DNA of 20,349 nucleotides, taken from the NCBI GenBank assembly GCA_034430275.1, contig DAOUEW010000284.1:1-20349 (forward strand), written 5' to 3'. A program made the translations under genes and the position numbers. Under the pieces are notes generated by a model. The model did not search any database. It saw nothing but the letters and a program-made list of their open reading frames with translations, and had not been told where the DNA came from. Positions 13,244 to 20,349 of the stretch are shown piece by piece (positions within the stretch are counted from its first letter, which is position 1; each line of letters begins with the position of its first letter). Source of the stretch: JAUVXJ01 sp034430275. GTDB taxonomy: Bacteria > Chloroflexota > Anaerolineae > UBA7937 > B3-Chlor.

Positions 13244-14104
13244 ATGATCGTGACTATAGCCAGCGGCAAGGGAGGTACAGGCAAGACGACAGTCGCCGTC
13301 AATATGGCACTGTCCGTCGCTCCCACGGGCGGCAACTCGAAACTGCTCTTCCTGGACTGCGATGTCGAGGAGCCCAATGCCCACCTTTTCCTCAAGCCAA
13401 CCATCACGCGAAGTGAGCCCGTTTCCATCATGATTCCCAAGGTTGATGAGTCGCGTTGTCAGCATCACGCACGGTGCACACAGGTATGCCAGTTCCACGC
13501 GATCGCTGCTCTGCCGAATGCGACCCTGGTGTTTCCCGAATTGTGTCACGGCTGTGGGGGTTGTACCCTGGAATGCCCTGAACAAGCCATCAGCGAGGAG
13601 CCTCATCCCATCGGAATCATCGAAGAAGGGCACGTCAATGGGTTCGATTTCGGTCACGGTGTGCTCAACGTCGGCGAGCCGATGGCTACACCCATCATCC
13701 GTGAATTGAAGCGGCGCTTGAGCAACGAATCCGGCTTGGCCATTCTAGACGCACCGCCAGGCACGGCGTGCCCCGTGGTGGAATCGATGCGGGGAGCTGA
13801 CTACGTCCTGCTGGTGACCGAACCCACACCCTTTGGCCTCCATGATCTCCGGCTGGCGGTACAGGTGGCACGCGACGAACTGGGGATACCCGTAGGCGTC
13901 GTCGTCAACCAGGACGGGGTGGGCGATGCCGGCGTAGATGAGTACTGTAGCGCCGAGGCCATCCCTATCCTGATGCGTATTCCTATGGATCGCCGCATTG
14001 CAGAGGCCTATTCCAGGGGAGTGACCGTGGTGGACGCACTGCCGGAGTATCGAGAGCGGTTCCAGGAGCTGCTGCAAAGCATGGAAACGGAGGCAGGGGC
14101 GTGA
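13244..14104 (+). CDS. MinD/ParA-type P-loop ATPase with inserted ferredoxin domain (first of pair)
   Basis: 286 residues from ATG 13244 after CAGGAGG; the longer GTG-type frame start at 13202 lacks a ribosome site. Walker A GKGGTGKTT is at 8-16 and the DAPPGTACPV switch region follows near residue 168. An inserted ferredoxin-like domain spans about 65-120. Its second cluster is canonical (C101-x2-C104-x2-C107-x3-C111P). The first reads C72-x2-H75-x2-C78-x3-C82, with His in place of the second Cys. Pairs of such ATPases (COG1149-like) accompany ORP/NifX-like proteins and are thought to deliver or assemble metal-sulfur clusters. It overlaps the second ATPase by 4 nt (GTGA). Confidence 0.9.
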   Translation: MIVTIASGKGGTGKTTVAVNMALSVAPTGGNSKLLFLDCDVEEPNAHLFLKPTITRSEPVSIMIPKVDESRCQHHARCTQVCQFHAIAALPNATLVFPELCHGCGGCTLECPEQAISEEPHPIGIIEEGHVNGFDFGHGVLNVGEPMATPIIRELKRRLSNESGLAILDAPPGTACPVVESMRGADYVLLVTEPTPFGLHDLRLAVQVARDELGIPVGVVVNQDGVGDAGVDEYCSAEAIPILMRIPMDRRIAEAYSRGVTVVDALPEYRERFQELLQSMETEAGA

Positions 14105-15000
14105 AGCAACTCGTCGTGTTGAGCGGCAAAGGAGGCACCGGCAAGACCACCGTCGCCGCAGCTCTGGCCCACCTGGCATCCCAGGAAACCGAGATCGTGA
14201 TGGTGGACGCGGACGTCGACGCAGCCAATCTAGAGCTCGTTCTATCGCCCACGCTCCGAGAAGAGACGGCGTTCTTCAGCAGCAAGGTGGCCTCCATCGA
14301 CCCCGAACTGTGTGTAGCCTGCGGGACCTGCGCGGATGTATGTCGTTTCGATGCTGTGATCGTTCCCGACGAAGAGACTGAAGAGGAGGCCTACGCTATA
14401 GACGACGTAGCATGCGAGGGCTGCGCCGTCTGCTACTACCAGTGCCCGTCCGAGGCCATCCGTATGGAGGAGCCGCAGGACGGTCTGTGGTTCAGATCCG
14501 ACACCGCCTTCGGACCACTGGTCCATGCCCATCTCTTCGCCGGACAGGAGAACTCAGGAAAGCTGGTTGCCGAAGTACGGGAGCGCGCCAGGAAGCTCGC
14601 GTCCGAGGGTGCCCAGCCCTACATCATCATCGATGGTCCGCCGGGCATCGGCTGCGCGGTCATCGCCGCGGCCACGGGCGTAGACCTGGTCCTCGTGGTC
14701 ATCGAACCCACAGTCTCTGGTGTTCACGACATGGAGCGGGTCCTAGGGGTGACAGATCACTTTGGGATCCCCGCGCTGGTCTGCATCAACAAGTACGACA
14801 TCAATGCTGAGAAATCGATGGAGATCGATGAGTACTGCGCCGACAGGAACATCGAGGTCGTGGGGCACATACCCTTCGACACAGTGGTCACCGAGGCCAT
14901 GGTGCAAGGCCAACCCGTGACCGCCTATCGAGACGGGCCTGTGACCGAGGAGCTAGTCGAAGTGTGGAAGAAGGTACGAGACAGGGTAGCTCAGGTCTAG
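14101..15000 (+). CDS. MinD/ParA-type P-loop ATPase with inserted ferredoxin domain (second of pair)
   Basis: 299 residues from GTG 14101, overlapping the previous stop, so translationally coupled. Walker A GKGGTGKTT is at 9-17, DADVDAANLELVL follows, and the IIDGPPGIGCAVIAA region is near residue 180. The ferredoxin insertion carries two canonical sites: C71-x2-C74-x2-C77-x3-C81 and C105-x2-C108-x2-C111-x3-C115P. It is a paralogue of its neighbour; the two probably form a heterodimer, as proposed for the Desulfovibrio ORP ATPases. Unlike the Mrp protein at 7164, it keeps all cluster ligands. It ends just before a short hairpin and a convergent gene. Confidence 0.9.
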   Translation: MKQLVVLSGKGGTGKTTVAAALAHLASQETEIVMVDADVDAANLELVLSPTLREETAFFSSKVASIDPELCVACGTCADVCRFDAVIVPDEETEEEAYAIDDVACEGCAVCYYQCPSEAIRMEEPQDGLWFRSDTAFGPLVHAHLFAGQENSGKLVAEVRERARKLASEGAQPYIIIDGPPGIGCAVIAAATGVDLVLVVIEPTVSGVHDMERVLGVTDHFGIPALVCINKYDINAEKSMEIDEYCADRNIEVVGHIPFDTVVTEAMVQGQPVTAYRDGPVTEELVEVWKKVRDRVAQV

Positions 15001-15013
15001 CTCGGCTCCTCAG

Positions 15014-15029
15014 CCCCACGACTGTGGGG
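15014..15029. terminator. hairpin between convergent ATPase and EamA genes
   Basis: CCCCAC-GACT-GTGGGG, a 6-bp perfect stem, touches the EamA stop codon (15030-15032) and lies 13 nt after the ATPase stop. It is a compact bidirectional terminator candidate without a U-tract. Confidence 0.5.
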
Positions 15030-15926
15030 TCATCTGCTGCTTCTAAGCTGCACCATGATCGTGCCCGCGATCACCAGCCCCAGTCCCGCCACGTCGATGA
15101 GCGTCAGGTGTTCCCCCAGGAAGACCCACCCGAGCACCGCGATTTCCACGATCATCACGTTGGTGATGATGTTGGCTTCGAGCGCTGTCAGGGTCCGCAG
15201 GCTGTGATTCCACATCACGAAGGTCAACGCCGTGTTCACCACGCCGAGCCACAGAATCATCAGCCAGTTGCTGAGACTGATGGGCGGCAGCCCTTGAACC
15301 GCCACCCCGCAGGCCAGCAGCACTACACCACCCACTCCCATACTCACCGACGTCACCAGTAGAGGCGACACGGTCTCCGATCGTGCGACGTCACGGCCCA
15401 GGAGGGTCCCTAGTGCAAAACCCACCATCCCTACCAGGGCGGCGGCCACTCCCACCAACTCTGACGCGGGGATGTCCACTGGGTAGAAGTACGTGTAGAT
15501 GCCGAGCATCGCCACGAGGACTCCGCACCATTGCACTCGGCTCGACGGTTCGCGAAGCAGTGCCCCGGCGAGCATTGCCACCAGGATGGTATTGAAGGCG
15601 AAGAGCAGGCGAGTGGTTACTGTGGGTAGGTAGACGAGGGCCACGAACTGTCCACCCACGCCCACGGCGTACAGCGTCAAACCAAGCGCACCCAGCAGAA
15701 GCCAGGAGCGGAGAGTCAGGCTGCCTAGCACTCGACGATTCGATCCGGTCAGGGAGAGAGGAAGCACCACCAGGAAGGCTACGAAGTAGCGCAGCCCGGC
15801 GAAGGTGAGCGGTGGGATGTCTTGCAGACCTAGCTTGATCAGCACCCACGATGAGGACCACAGAGTGACGACGACGAACGCCAGGAGAACTGCTGCGAGT
15901 CGTGAGGGTACCTGAGGCGTTCTCAT
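15030..15926 (-). CDS. EamA/DMT-superfamily transporter
   Basis: 298 residues from ATG 15926 (GAGGGA six bases upstream); an ATG ten codons earlier lacks a ribosome site. About ten transmembrane helices form two EamA repeats. The N-terminal signature WSSSWVLIKLGLQDIPPLTFAGLRYFVA is repeated in weaker form later (the GVVNTALTFVMWNHSLRTLTALEANIITNVMIVEIAVLGWVFLGE segment). Family members export amino acids, nucleosides or other small metabolites; the substrate is not readable. It is probably co-transcribed with the Nudix gene 78 nt upstream. Confidence 0.88.
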   Translation of the reverse strand: MRTPQVPSRLAAVLLAFVVVTLWSSSWVLIKLGLQDIPPLTFAGLRYFVAFLVVLPLSLTGSNRRVLGSLTLRSWLLLGALGLTLYAVGVGGQFVALVYLPTVTTRLLFAFNTILVAMLAGALLREPSSRVQWCGVLVAMLGIYTYFYPVDIPASELVGVAAALVGMVGFALGTLLGRDVARSETVSPLLVTSVSMGVGGVVLLACGVAVQGLPPISLSNWLMILWLGVVNTALTFVMWNHSLRTLTALEANIITNVMIVEIAVLGWVFLGEHLTLIDVAGLGLVIAGTIMVQLRSSR

Positions 15927-16004
15927 CGGTATCCCTCGACCAGTCCCACACGGCACATGTGCGTCCCCGTGTCAGGGCACAGGCCGAGCACGAGGCGCCG
16001 ACCT

Positions 16005-16451
16005 TCAATCGACTGTGGCTTCGGTCCCCTCCCAGGACTCCCTGGCCCTGAGGAGCACTCCTCGCTCGTTCTCGTAGGATATCGTTTCCATGGCTTCGTC
16101 GATGGTGAACCAACGAGCCTCGTCCACCTCCCAACCGTGCTCAGCAACATCGCCTCCTTTGCATCTTAGCAGATAGTAGTGCACGAACTTGTGATAGAGC
16201 ACCTTGCTCTGGGAGTCACGATACCAGTATTCGATGTATCCCAGATCGGCCTCCGACTGCCCGCGCAGACCTGCTTCCTCTCTCACCTCTCGCAGAGCCG
16301 CCTTCAGTGGCTTCTCGCCCTTCTCTATGAGCCCCTTGGGCAGTCCCCACACCGTGCCCTCCTGCGTGGAGATGAGCACTACCCACATCTCCCCTTCGCA
16401 AACCCGGTAGATCACCCCTCCGGCCGATCTCTGTATTGTTGCCTTGCCCAT
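16005..16451 (-). CDS. Nudix hydrolase
   Basis: 148 residues; on the minus strand AGGAG lies 8 nt before ATG. The Nudix box is complete: G40-x5-E46-x7-R54-E55-V-R-E58-E59-A-G61 within WGLPKGLIEKGEKPLKAA and on. This motif binds Mg2+ for hydrolysis of a nucleoside diphosphate linked to another group. The N-terminal SAGGVIYR and the late EVDEARWFTIDEA segment are like diadenosine-polyphosphate or (d)NTP pyrophosphatases. The substrate is not predictable. It has its own promoter and probably leads the EamA gene. Confidence 0.9.
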   Translation of the reverse strand: MGKATIQRSAGGVIYRVCEGEMWVVLISTQEGTVWGLPKGLIEKGEKPLKAALREVREEAGLRGQSEADLGYIEYWYRDSQSKVLYHKFVHYYLLRCKGGDVAEHGWEVDEARWFTIDEAMETISYENERGVLLRARESWEGTEATVD

Positions 16452-16490
16452 GCCTCTGTCTCCTAAACGTGAGAGCCTAGCAGTCTGAGA

Positions 16491-16519
16491 ATCCTAGCAC
16501 CGCGTCGTCGACGGGGCAA
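16491..16519 (-). promoter_or_regulatory. sigma70-type promoter of the nudix-eamA unit
   Basis: On the minus strand TTGCCC (complement of 16514-16519)-N17-TAGGAT (complement of 16491-16496), with TGC before the -10. The leader to the Nudix ATG at 16451 is about 33 nt. Confidence 0.6.
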
Positions 16520-16552
16520 GTGGATTCGGTCCCTGAGGGAGCTCGTTCATCG

Positions 16553-16577
16553 TCGCCACCCAAGAACTGGGTGGCGA
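16553..16577. other. 10-bp perfect hairpin between divergent promoters
   Basis: TCGCCACCCA-agaac-TGGGTGGCGA has a perfect 10-bp stem and a 5-nt loop. It lies upstream of both the Nudix and TrmO promoters, so it should not be in either mRNA. It could be an operator-like dyad or a terminator remnant. Confidence 0.45.
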
Positions 16578-16648
16578 GCGGCCTAGTGCCTGGGGACGAT
16601 TCCTTACCTATCCTGCTGTGGATCAGGCGAGTTCCTCGCGACGAGACC

Positions 16649-16676
16649 TTGCGCACACATCGGAAGCTGCTATACT
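16649..16676 (+). promoter_or_regulatory. sigma70-type promoter of the trmO gene
   Basis: TTGCGC (16649-16654)-N16-TATACT (16671-16676), with TGC directly before the -10. The leader to ATG 16745 is about 62 nt and carries AAGGAGG at 16726-16732. Confidence 0.6.
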
Positions 16677-16744
16677 AGGCGTGGCCCCGCCGGGGACGGC
16701 GTCGCCCGAACCGCGGCTATCGAGCAAGGAGGCAACGGAAAGGT

Positions 16745-17227
16745 ATGGATGCTCCTTCACCTGCTGGAGCGCTCACACTGGAGCCCATAGGTCGCGTCGA
16801 GAATGAGGTGCAGCTCGGGGAGCGCGTGACTTGGGAAGAGATCGACTCCCGTGTGGTGATCGACGAGCGGTGGGTCGAGGGCCTCGAGGGGTTGGGCGAG
16901 TTCTCCCACGTCGTGGTTCTCTTCTGGCTCGACAGGCCCCGCGAAACACAGATACCTCTCAAGGTGCATCCTGAGGCCAAGGAAGACCTGCCCCTGGTCG
17001 GGCTCTTTGCCACGCGGACACCGTATCGACCGAACCCCATCGGGATGACGACCGTGCAGTTGCTCCGGGTGGAAGGGAACACCTTGCACGTGCGGGGCCT
17101 AGACGCCTTCGACGGCACGCCGGTGCTCGATATCAAGCCCTATCTGGTCCGGGGCGACTTGAAGCGGGATGCGTCAGTGCCAGGTTGGCTCTGGGACCTG
17201 TGGGAGCGACACGACTCTGGCACGTGA
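16745..17227 (+). CDS. trmO: TrmO/TsaA (YaeB)-family tRNA m6t6A37 methyltransferase
   Basis: 160 residues. Family landmarks are LEPIGRVENEV at the start, LEGLGEFSHVVVLFWLDR, and the AdoMet/tRNA signature LFATRTPYRPNPIGMTTVQLL, followed by GLDAFDGTPVLDIKPYL. TrmO N-methylates t6A37 in tRNA-Thr using S-adenosylmethionine. It is near the short end for the family, lacking the C-terminal domain of the E. coli protein, as is common in many bacteria and archaea. The start at 16745 has AAGGAGG 12 nt upstream, slightly long; GAAAGG just before the ATG may help. It converges with coaC. Confidence 0.9.
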   Translation: MDAPSPAGALTLEPIGRVENEVQLGERVTWEEIDSRVVIDERWVEGLEGLGEFSHVVVLFWLDRPRETQIPLKVHPEAKEDLPLVGLFATRTPYRPNPIGMTTVQLLRVEGNTLHVRGLDAFDGTPVLDIKPYLVRGDLKRDASVPGWLWDLWERHDSGT

Positions 17228-17264
17228 TCGGCTCGGCATCGTACGAGGGTGCACGAAACGCGGT

Positions 17265-17819
17265 TCAGTCCTGGCCCTTCAGCAGCTCTTCGGCTCTCTG
17301 AACGATCTCTTCCACGTCGGCCAGAGGTCCTTTCCCTTCGATGCCCGTGGCCAGAGTCCCCACCTTGGGCTCCACGAAGCGGTAGCCCAACTGGCTGAGT
17401 TTCTCTATGTTGGCCTGAACCACTGGATTCTCGTACATATTGACGTTCATGGCCGGAGCTATGAGCACCGGGGCTTTGGTAGCCATCACGGTACATGTCA
17501 GAAGGTTGTCTGCGATGCCGTGGGCGATCTTGCCGATGGTGTTGGCGGTGGCTGGTGCAATCAAGACCAGACTCGCCTTCTCCGCCAGCGAGATGTGCTC
17601 GATTTGCCAATCGGTCGAAGGCGCAAACATGTCCACGGGCACCGGATTCCCCGTCAGGCTCCGGAAAGTCAGCGGGTCCACGAGCTTGGTGCCAGCCTCC
17701 GTCATCATCACTATGATCTCAGCACCCTTGCTCTGGAGCCTTCTGGCCAGCGTAGGCGCTTTGTAGGCCGCAATGCTACCGGTAACCCCCAAAACTACCG
17801 TTTTGCCGCTTAGAGACAT
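17265..17819 (-). CDS. coaC: phosphopantothenoylcysteine decarboxylase (stand-alone CoaC)
   Basis: 184 residues from ATG 17819 with AGGAGGT just upstream; an earlier start at 17837 precedes that site. It is an HFCD flavoprotein: VVLGVTGSIAAYKAPTLARRL (FMN phosphate binding), FRSLTGNPV, then HISLAEKASLVLIAPATANTIGKIAHGIADNLL with the active-site His, and the APAMNVNMYENP motif. It decarboxylates 4'-phosphopantothenoylcysteine to phosphopantetheine in coenzyme A synthesis. Most bacteria fuse this to CoaB; here the two are separate genes with coaB first, 25 nt apart. Confidence 0.92.
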   Translation of the reverse strand: MSLSGKTVVLGVTGSIAAYKAPTLARRLQSKGAEIIVMMTEAGTKLVDPLTFRSLTGNPVPVDMFAPSTDWQIEHISLAEKASLVLIAPATANTIGKIAHGIADNLLTCTVMATKAPVLIAPAMNVNMYENPVVQANIEKLSQLGYRFVEPKVGTLATGIEGKGPLADVEEIVQRAEELLKGQD

Positions 17820-17844
17820 CCTGGACCTCCTGTGCAACGACGGG

Positions 17845-18537
17845 CTATGCTGCTCCTGCTTCCAGCCTCTGTGCCACGGCGTCTAGGAGCAAGCGAGCGA
17901 TCTCTTCCTTCCCCTCAGCTGCCGCCTCAATGTCCCCGGCTTGGTTCACCAGGTAGCCGACGTGGCGCCCCTGCTCCACCTGCCGCAGGTCGTTGGCAAG
18001 CACCAGGTCCGCCCCGTTGCCCAGCAAAGACCGAAACGCCGCTTCGACCAACTCTTGCCGGGACTTTTCTACCTCCAGCTTGAAACCGACGAGTACAGTC
18101 GACGGCTGTAGCTTCTTGATGATCTTGATCACTTTCGGTGTCCGAACGAGCTTCACCAACCATTCGTCCTGCCCGGATGGTGTCTTCTCCTCCAGGGAGG
18201 CCTCTGGCACATAGTCGAGTACGGCCATGGAGTGGATAACGGCGTCGAACTGTCCAGCAGCTAGCTCGGTGTTCATCACCTCCACCAGGTCGCTCACCGT
18301 CTCGATCTCGATCAGCCTCAACCGGGCCGGCGCATCGGACCCCAAAGCGTCGACACTGGGAGCAAGGCTTCCCTTCCCGTAGACGAAAGTCACGTCCGCG
18401 CCCCGCGACAAGGCCTCTGTAGCCAAGAGCACGCCCAGACGACCGGTGGACTTGTTGGTGATGTAGCGTACTGCATCCAGCGGTCCCCTGGTGGGCCCAG
18501 AGGTGATCAGCAGCCGCTTGCCAGCGAGATGCTCCAA
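17845..18537 (-). CDS. coaB: phosphopantothenate-cysteine ligase (stand-alone CoaB)
   Basis: 230 residues. The start GKRLLITSGPTRGPLDAVRYITNKSTGRLG is the conserved CoaB nucleotide-binding block. Further matches are AVIHSMAVLDYVPE, KLVRTPKVIKII (the TPKII-like CTP site), VLVGFKLE and ADLVLANDL. It ligates cysteine to 4'-phosphopantothenate with CTP (or ATP). It is immediately upstream of coaC on the same strand, so the order is the reverse of the domain order in fused CoaBC. The gap to the Ntn-hydrolase gene is 16 nt, indicating one operon. Confidence 0.92.
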   Translation of the reverse strand: MEHLAGKRLLITSGPTRGPLDAVRYITNKSTGRLGVLLATEALSRGADVTFVYGKGSLAPSVDALGSDAPARLRLIEIETVSDLVEVMNTELAAGQFDAVIHSMAVLDYVPEASLEEKTPSGQDEWLVKLVRTPKVIKIIKKLQPSTVLVGFKLEVEKSRQELVEAAFRSLLGNGADLVLANDLRQVEQGRHVGYLVNQAGDIEAAAEGKEEIARLLLDAVAQRLEAGAA

Positions 18538-18553
18538 TCTCCCCTCCCCAAAA

Positions 18554-19594
18554 TCAAGCCAGGCCGTATCTTAGGTACTCTGAACGGCACGGGTGGCCCC
18601 AGGCCACGTGTAGCTCCCGGCCCGCAGGTCTGCCTGTGAGGGACCAGATGGTCCCGAACACATCGTCGAAAGCCGTCCCCTTCTCCGGCGGGTCGTGGTT
18701 ACCGCGGCAGATCGGGGCTTCGTGGTCGCGGAGCAACTCCCTGATGGCTGGTTCGTCAACGTGGCCTGCCATCTCAGAGCACCACGCGGTCACTTTCTCA
18801 TAGCGCGCCACAGAGCGCTCTTGTCTCCTTCTGCCCCCCTCGGACAGTTGAGCCTCGGGCTCCTCCCGACCTGGAAGGTGGTTGGTGGCCAGCAGGAATC
18901 CGTTCTCGGCCTCCCGGAATGCCACTCCTCCCGGCAGGGCCTCTGCCACAGCGGCCTCACCGAGAGCATCGACGATCAGGTAGTTGAACGCGCTCAGATG
19001 TGGCACCGAAGCCACCAGATCACAGGCTTCCCGCACATAGCGACAGGTGTCCAGCATGATGTCCATGATCAGGTGCCATGTCAGGCCAGGCCCGGTGTTT
19101 TGCCGTCGAGGCAAGACGGACAGGAACACGCCCAGGCCCGCCTCATTCAGTCCGCCCGGGCTTCCGGCCCAGTGGTGGGTGACGCGCAGGCTTCGACGAG
19201 CACGCTGGGGCTTCATCTCTCGCAACTCACGCCATTCTCGGGCGTGATAGAACCAATCATAGTTGACTCCCACGATCAGGGAATCGTCTGCTGTGCACGA
19301 CGGCAGAACAGCCAGGTTGGTGCAACCTATCTGGCCCGAGGAATCCCTGGCGTAGAAAAGCGCCTTGAAGTCGTTTCTGGCAAGCTTCCCGCCGTCGATC
19401 ATGCCCTCCACCTTGTCCAGGAGGGCGGGGTATGTGTCGGCAACCACAGCTTCGCAGCCCAGGGCCAGCGTCAGAGTCTCCTCATCGGCCTGTGGGACTC
19501 TGAGGCCTTCCAGGGCGGTCCCCATCTGACCACCGATCTCGTAGTAGCTGCCTTCGAGCAGCTTGAAGCGAGGTGGTGAAGTGTAAACGTTCAA
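18554..19594 (-). CDS. C45/acyl-CoA:6-APA acyltransferase-like Ntn hydrolase
   Basis: 346 residues. The start FKLLEGSYYEIGGQMGTALE and the nucleophile region SGQIGCTNLAVLPSCT, with Cys91 as the probable N-terminal nucleophile after self-cleavage, followed by LIVGVNYDWFY, match the C45/AAT group (penicillin acyltransferase-like, choloylglycine-hydrolase fold). Later blocks GSPGGLNEAGLGVFLS and FLLATNHLPG also fit. Members hydrolyse or transfer acyl groups on amides; bacterial substrates are mostly unknown. ATG 19594 overlaps the etfA stop by 4 nt (ATGA), so it is coupled to an electron-transfer flavoprotein gene. Confidence 0.85.
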   Translation of the reverse strand: MNVYTSPPRFKLLEGSYYEIGGQMGTALEGLRVPQADEETLTLALGCEAVVADTYPALLDKVEGMIDGGKLARNDFKALFYARDSSGQIGCTNLAVLPSCTADDSLIVGVNYDWFYHAREWRELREMKPQRARRSLRVTHHWAGSPGGLNEAGLGVFLSVLPRRQNTGPGLTWHLIMDIMLDTCRYVREACDLVASVPHLSAFNYLIVDALGEAAVAEALPGGVAFREAENGFLLATNHLPGREEPEAQLSEGGRRRQERSVARYEKVTAWCSEMAGHVDEPAIRELLRDHEAPICRGNHDPPEKGTAFDDVFGTIWSLTGRPAGRELHVAWGHPCRSEYLRYGLA

Positions 19595-20349
19595 CTGTTG
19601 TCTGCTCTCAGCCCGGCCAACAAGGCAGGCACAACCTCGTGGACGTCTCCCACGATGCCCACGTCCGCGAACTTGAAGATGGCAGCCTCAGGATCGGTGT
19701 TGATGGCCACGATGAACCTGGCGTCCTTGATTCCCAGATAGTGTTGGAGGGCGCCGGAGATGCCGCAGGCTACGTACAGGTCGGGCGCAACGGGCGTGCC
19801 ACCTGCCCCTCCTACCCAGTACTCCTCTTCCACCCAGCCCTCGTCCAGAGCGCCTCGGGAGGCACCGATGGCTGCCCCTAGCTGACGAGCGAGCTCCTCC
19901 ACCAGCTCGAAGCCCTCGGGTCCGACACCTCTGCCACCGGCGACGACGATACTCGCCTCCTGCAGCGCGGGCCGGGGCAGTTCCTCCACAGTCCCTACGA
20001 AACGCGCCCCCGCCGATTCCTCTCCCCACTCCGGCACGACCTGCTCGATCTCCGGAAAACGAGATCGATCCGGCGGATAGGGCTCAATGGCACCCGGGCG
20101 GAGCGTGGCCAGGTGGGGGTCCTTGGTCGTGCAAGCACTGGTAATCATCAACTCTCCGCCGTAAGTTGGACGCGTGCCCAGCAACAGCCGCTCGGCCTGA
20201 TCCACCTCCAGTTTGGTGCAATGGGACAGCAGGCCCGTTTCCAGTTGCTGGGCCAGTCGCGGCGCCAGGTCGTCTCCCATTTCTGTGGCCCCAAGAAGGA
20301 CGATCTCAGGGTTCTTCTCTTTGATCAAACGCCCTAGCGCCGCGGCGTA
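19591..20349 (-). CDS. etfA: electron transfer flavoprotein alpha subunit, C-terminal part (partial)
   Basis: 252 residues are visible and the frame runs off the right edge, reading YAAALGRLIKEKNPEIVLLG at the cut. The N-terminal ETF domain end (LLGATEMGDDLAPRLAQQL) is followed by the FAD-binding C-terminal domain: VAGGRGVGPEGFELVEELA, GAAIGASRGALDEGW, YVACGISGALQHYLGIK and VAINTDPEAAIFKFADVGIVGD. These blocks hold the FAD. It transfers electrons from acyl-CoA or other dehydrogenases together with EtfB, which presumably lies just outside the window. Confidence 0.93.
   Translation of the reverse strand, partial: YAAALGRLIKEKNPEIVLLGATEMGDDLAPRLAQQLETGLLSHCTKLEVDQAERLLLGTRPTYGGELMITSACTTKDPHLATLRPGAIEPYPPDRSRFPEIEQVVPEWGEESAGARFVGTVEELPRPALQEASIVVAGGRGVGPEGFELVEELARQLGAAIGASRGALDEGWVEEEYWVGGAGGTPVAPDLYVACGISGALQHYLGIKDARFIVAINTDPEAAIFKFADVGIVGDVHEVVPALLAGLRADNS

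Noticed and set aside
12535..13440. 301-residue open frame on the minus strand
   Set aside because: It lies antisense to the Fur-family gene, which has clear domains and a Shine-Dalgarno; its own product has no recognisable motif. It is a high-GC shadow.
16541..16600. T-box-like leader (TGGGTGGCGA resembling the T-box antiterminator motif)
   Set aside because: The rest of the T-box consensus is absent, the element is upstream of the trmO promoter, and trmO is not a typical T-box gene.

Overview
The window is GC-rich bacterial chromosome, almost fully coding, with short intergenic gaps and Shine-Dalgarno starts (ATG, GTG and TTG). A 31-residue bS22/COX24-type ribosomal protein gene points to Actinobacteriota or Chloroflexota. 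Ferredoxin-type ATPases, an ETF subunit, NifX-like proteins and at least one UGA-decoded selenoprotein suggest an anaerobic or microaerophilic, selenocysteine-using lineage. The taxonomic call is inference; no rRNA or tRNA gene was seen.

Layout. (1) 1-2.6 kb: the 3' end of a VOC/glyoxalase-fold gene converges on an SLC13-type permease with RCK_C (TrkA-C) domains. (2) 2.6-4.7 kb: a small three-helix membrane protein converges on a two-gene minus-strand operon. That operon is a candidate new selenoprotein (UGA at codon 9 followed by a bSECIS-like hairpin) coupled to a nitrilase. (3) 4.7-6.5 kb: a CNNM/CorC-type CBS membrane protein, then bS22 behind its own strong promoter, then hairpins. (4) 6.6-15.0 kb, all plus strand: the core of the window. 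A consensus promoter with PadR-like dyads drives padR, a cysteine-free Mrp/NBP35 ATPase, a NifX-like protein, two small Gly/aromatic proteins (the second DUF5320-like), a second NifX-like protein with a Met-Gly repeat and coiled-coil tail, a 2[4Fe-4S] ferredoxin and a metallo-beta-lactamase-fold lipoprotein. A second promoter precedes an FmdB-type zinc ribbon and a selenocysteine peroxiredoxin. After a structured gap come a Fur/PerR regulator and two MinD-type ATPases with inserted ferredoxin domains. (5) 15.0-16.5 kb, minus: EamA transporter and Nudix hydrolase. (6) 16.7-17.2 kb: TrmO. (7) 17.3-20.3 kb, minus: etfA (cut by the window edge), a C45/acyltransferase-type Ntn hydrolase, and split coaB and coaC.

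Working model. The 6.7-15.0 kb block has the same parts as the Desulfovibrio orange-protein (ORP) loci: an Mrp ATPase, two ferredoxin-MinD ATPases and NifX/NafY-fold proteins that can hold Mo/Cu- or Fe-sulfur clusters. Here these are joined by DUF5320 partners, a PadR repressor and a peroxide-defence unit (Sec-peroxiredoxin plus PerR/Fur). I read it as a metal-sulfur cluster carrier or assembly system wired to redox stress. The function is inferred from family membership and gene order only.
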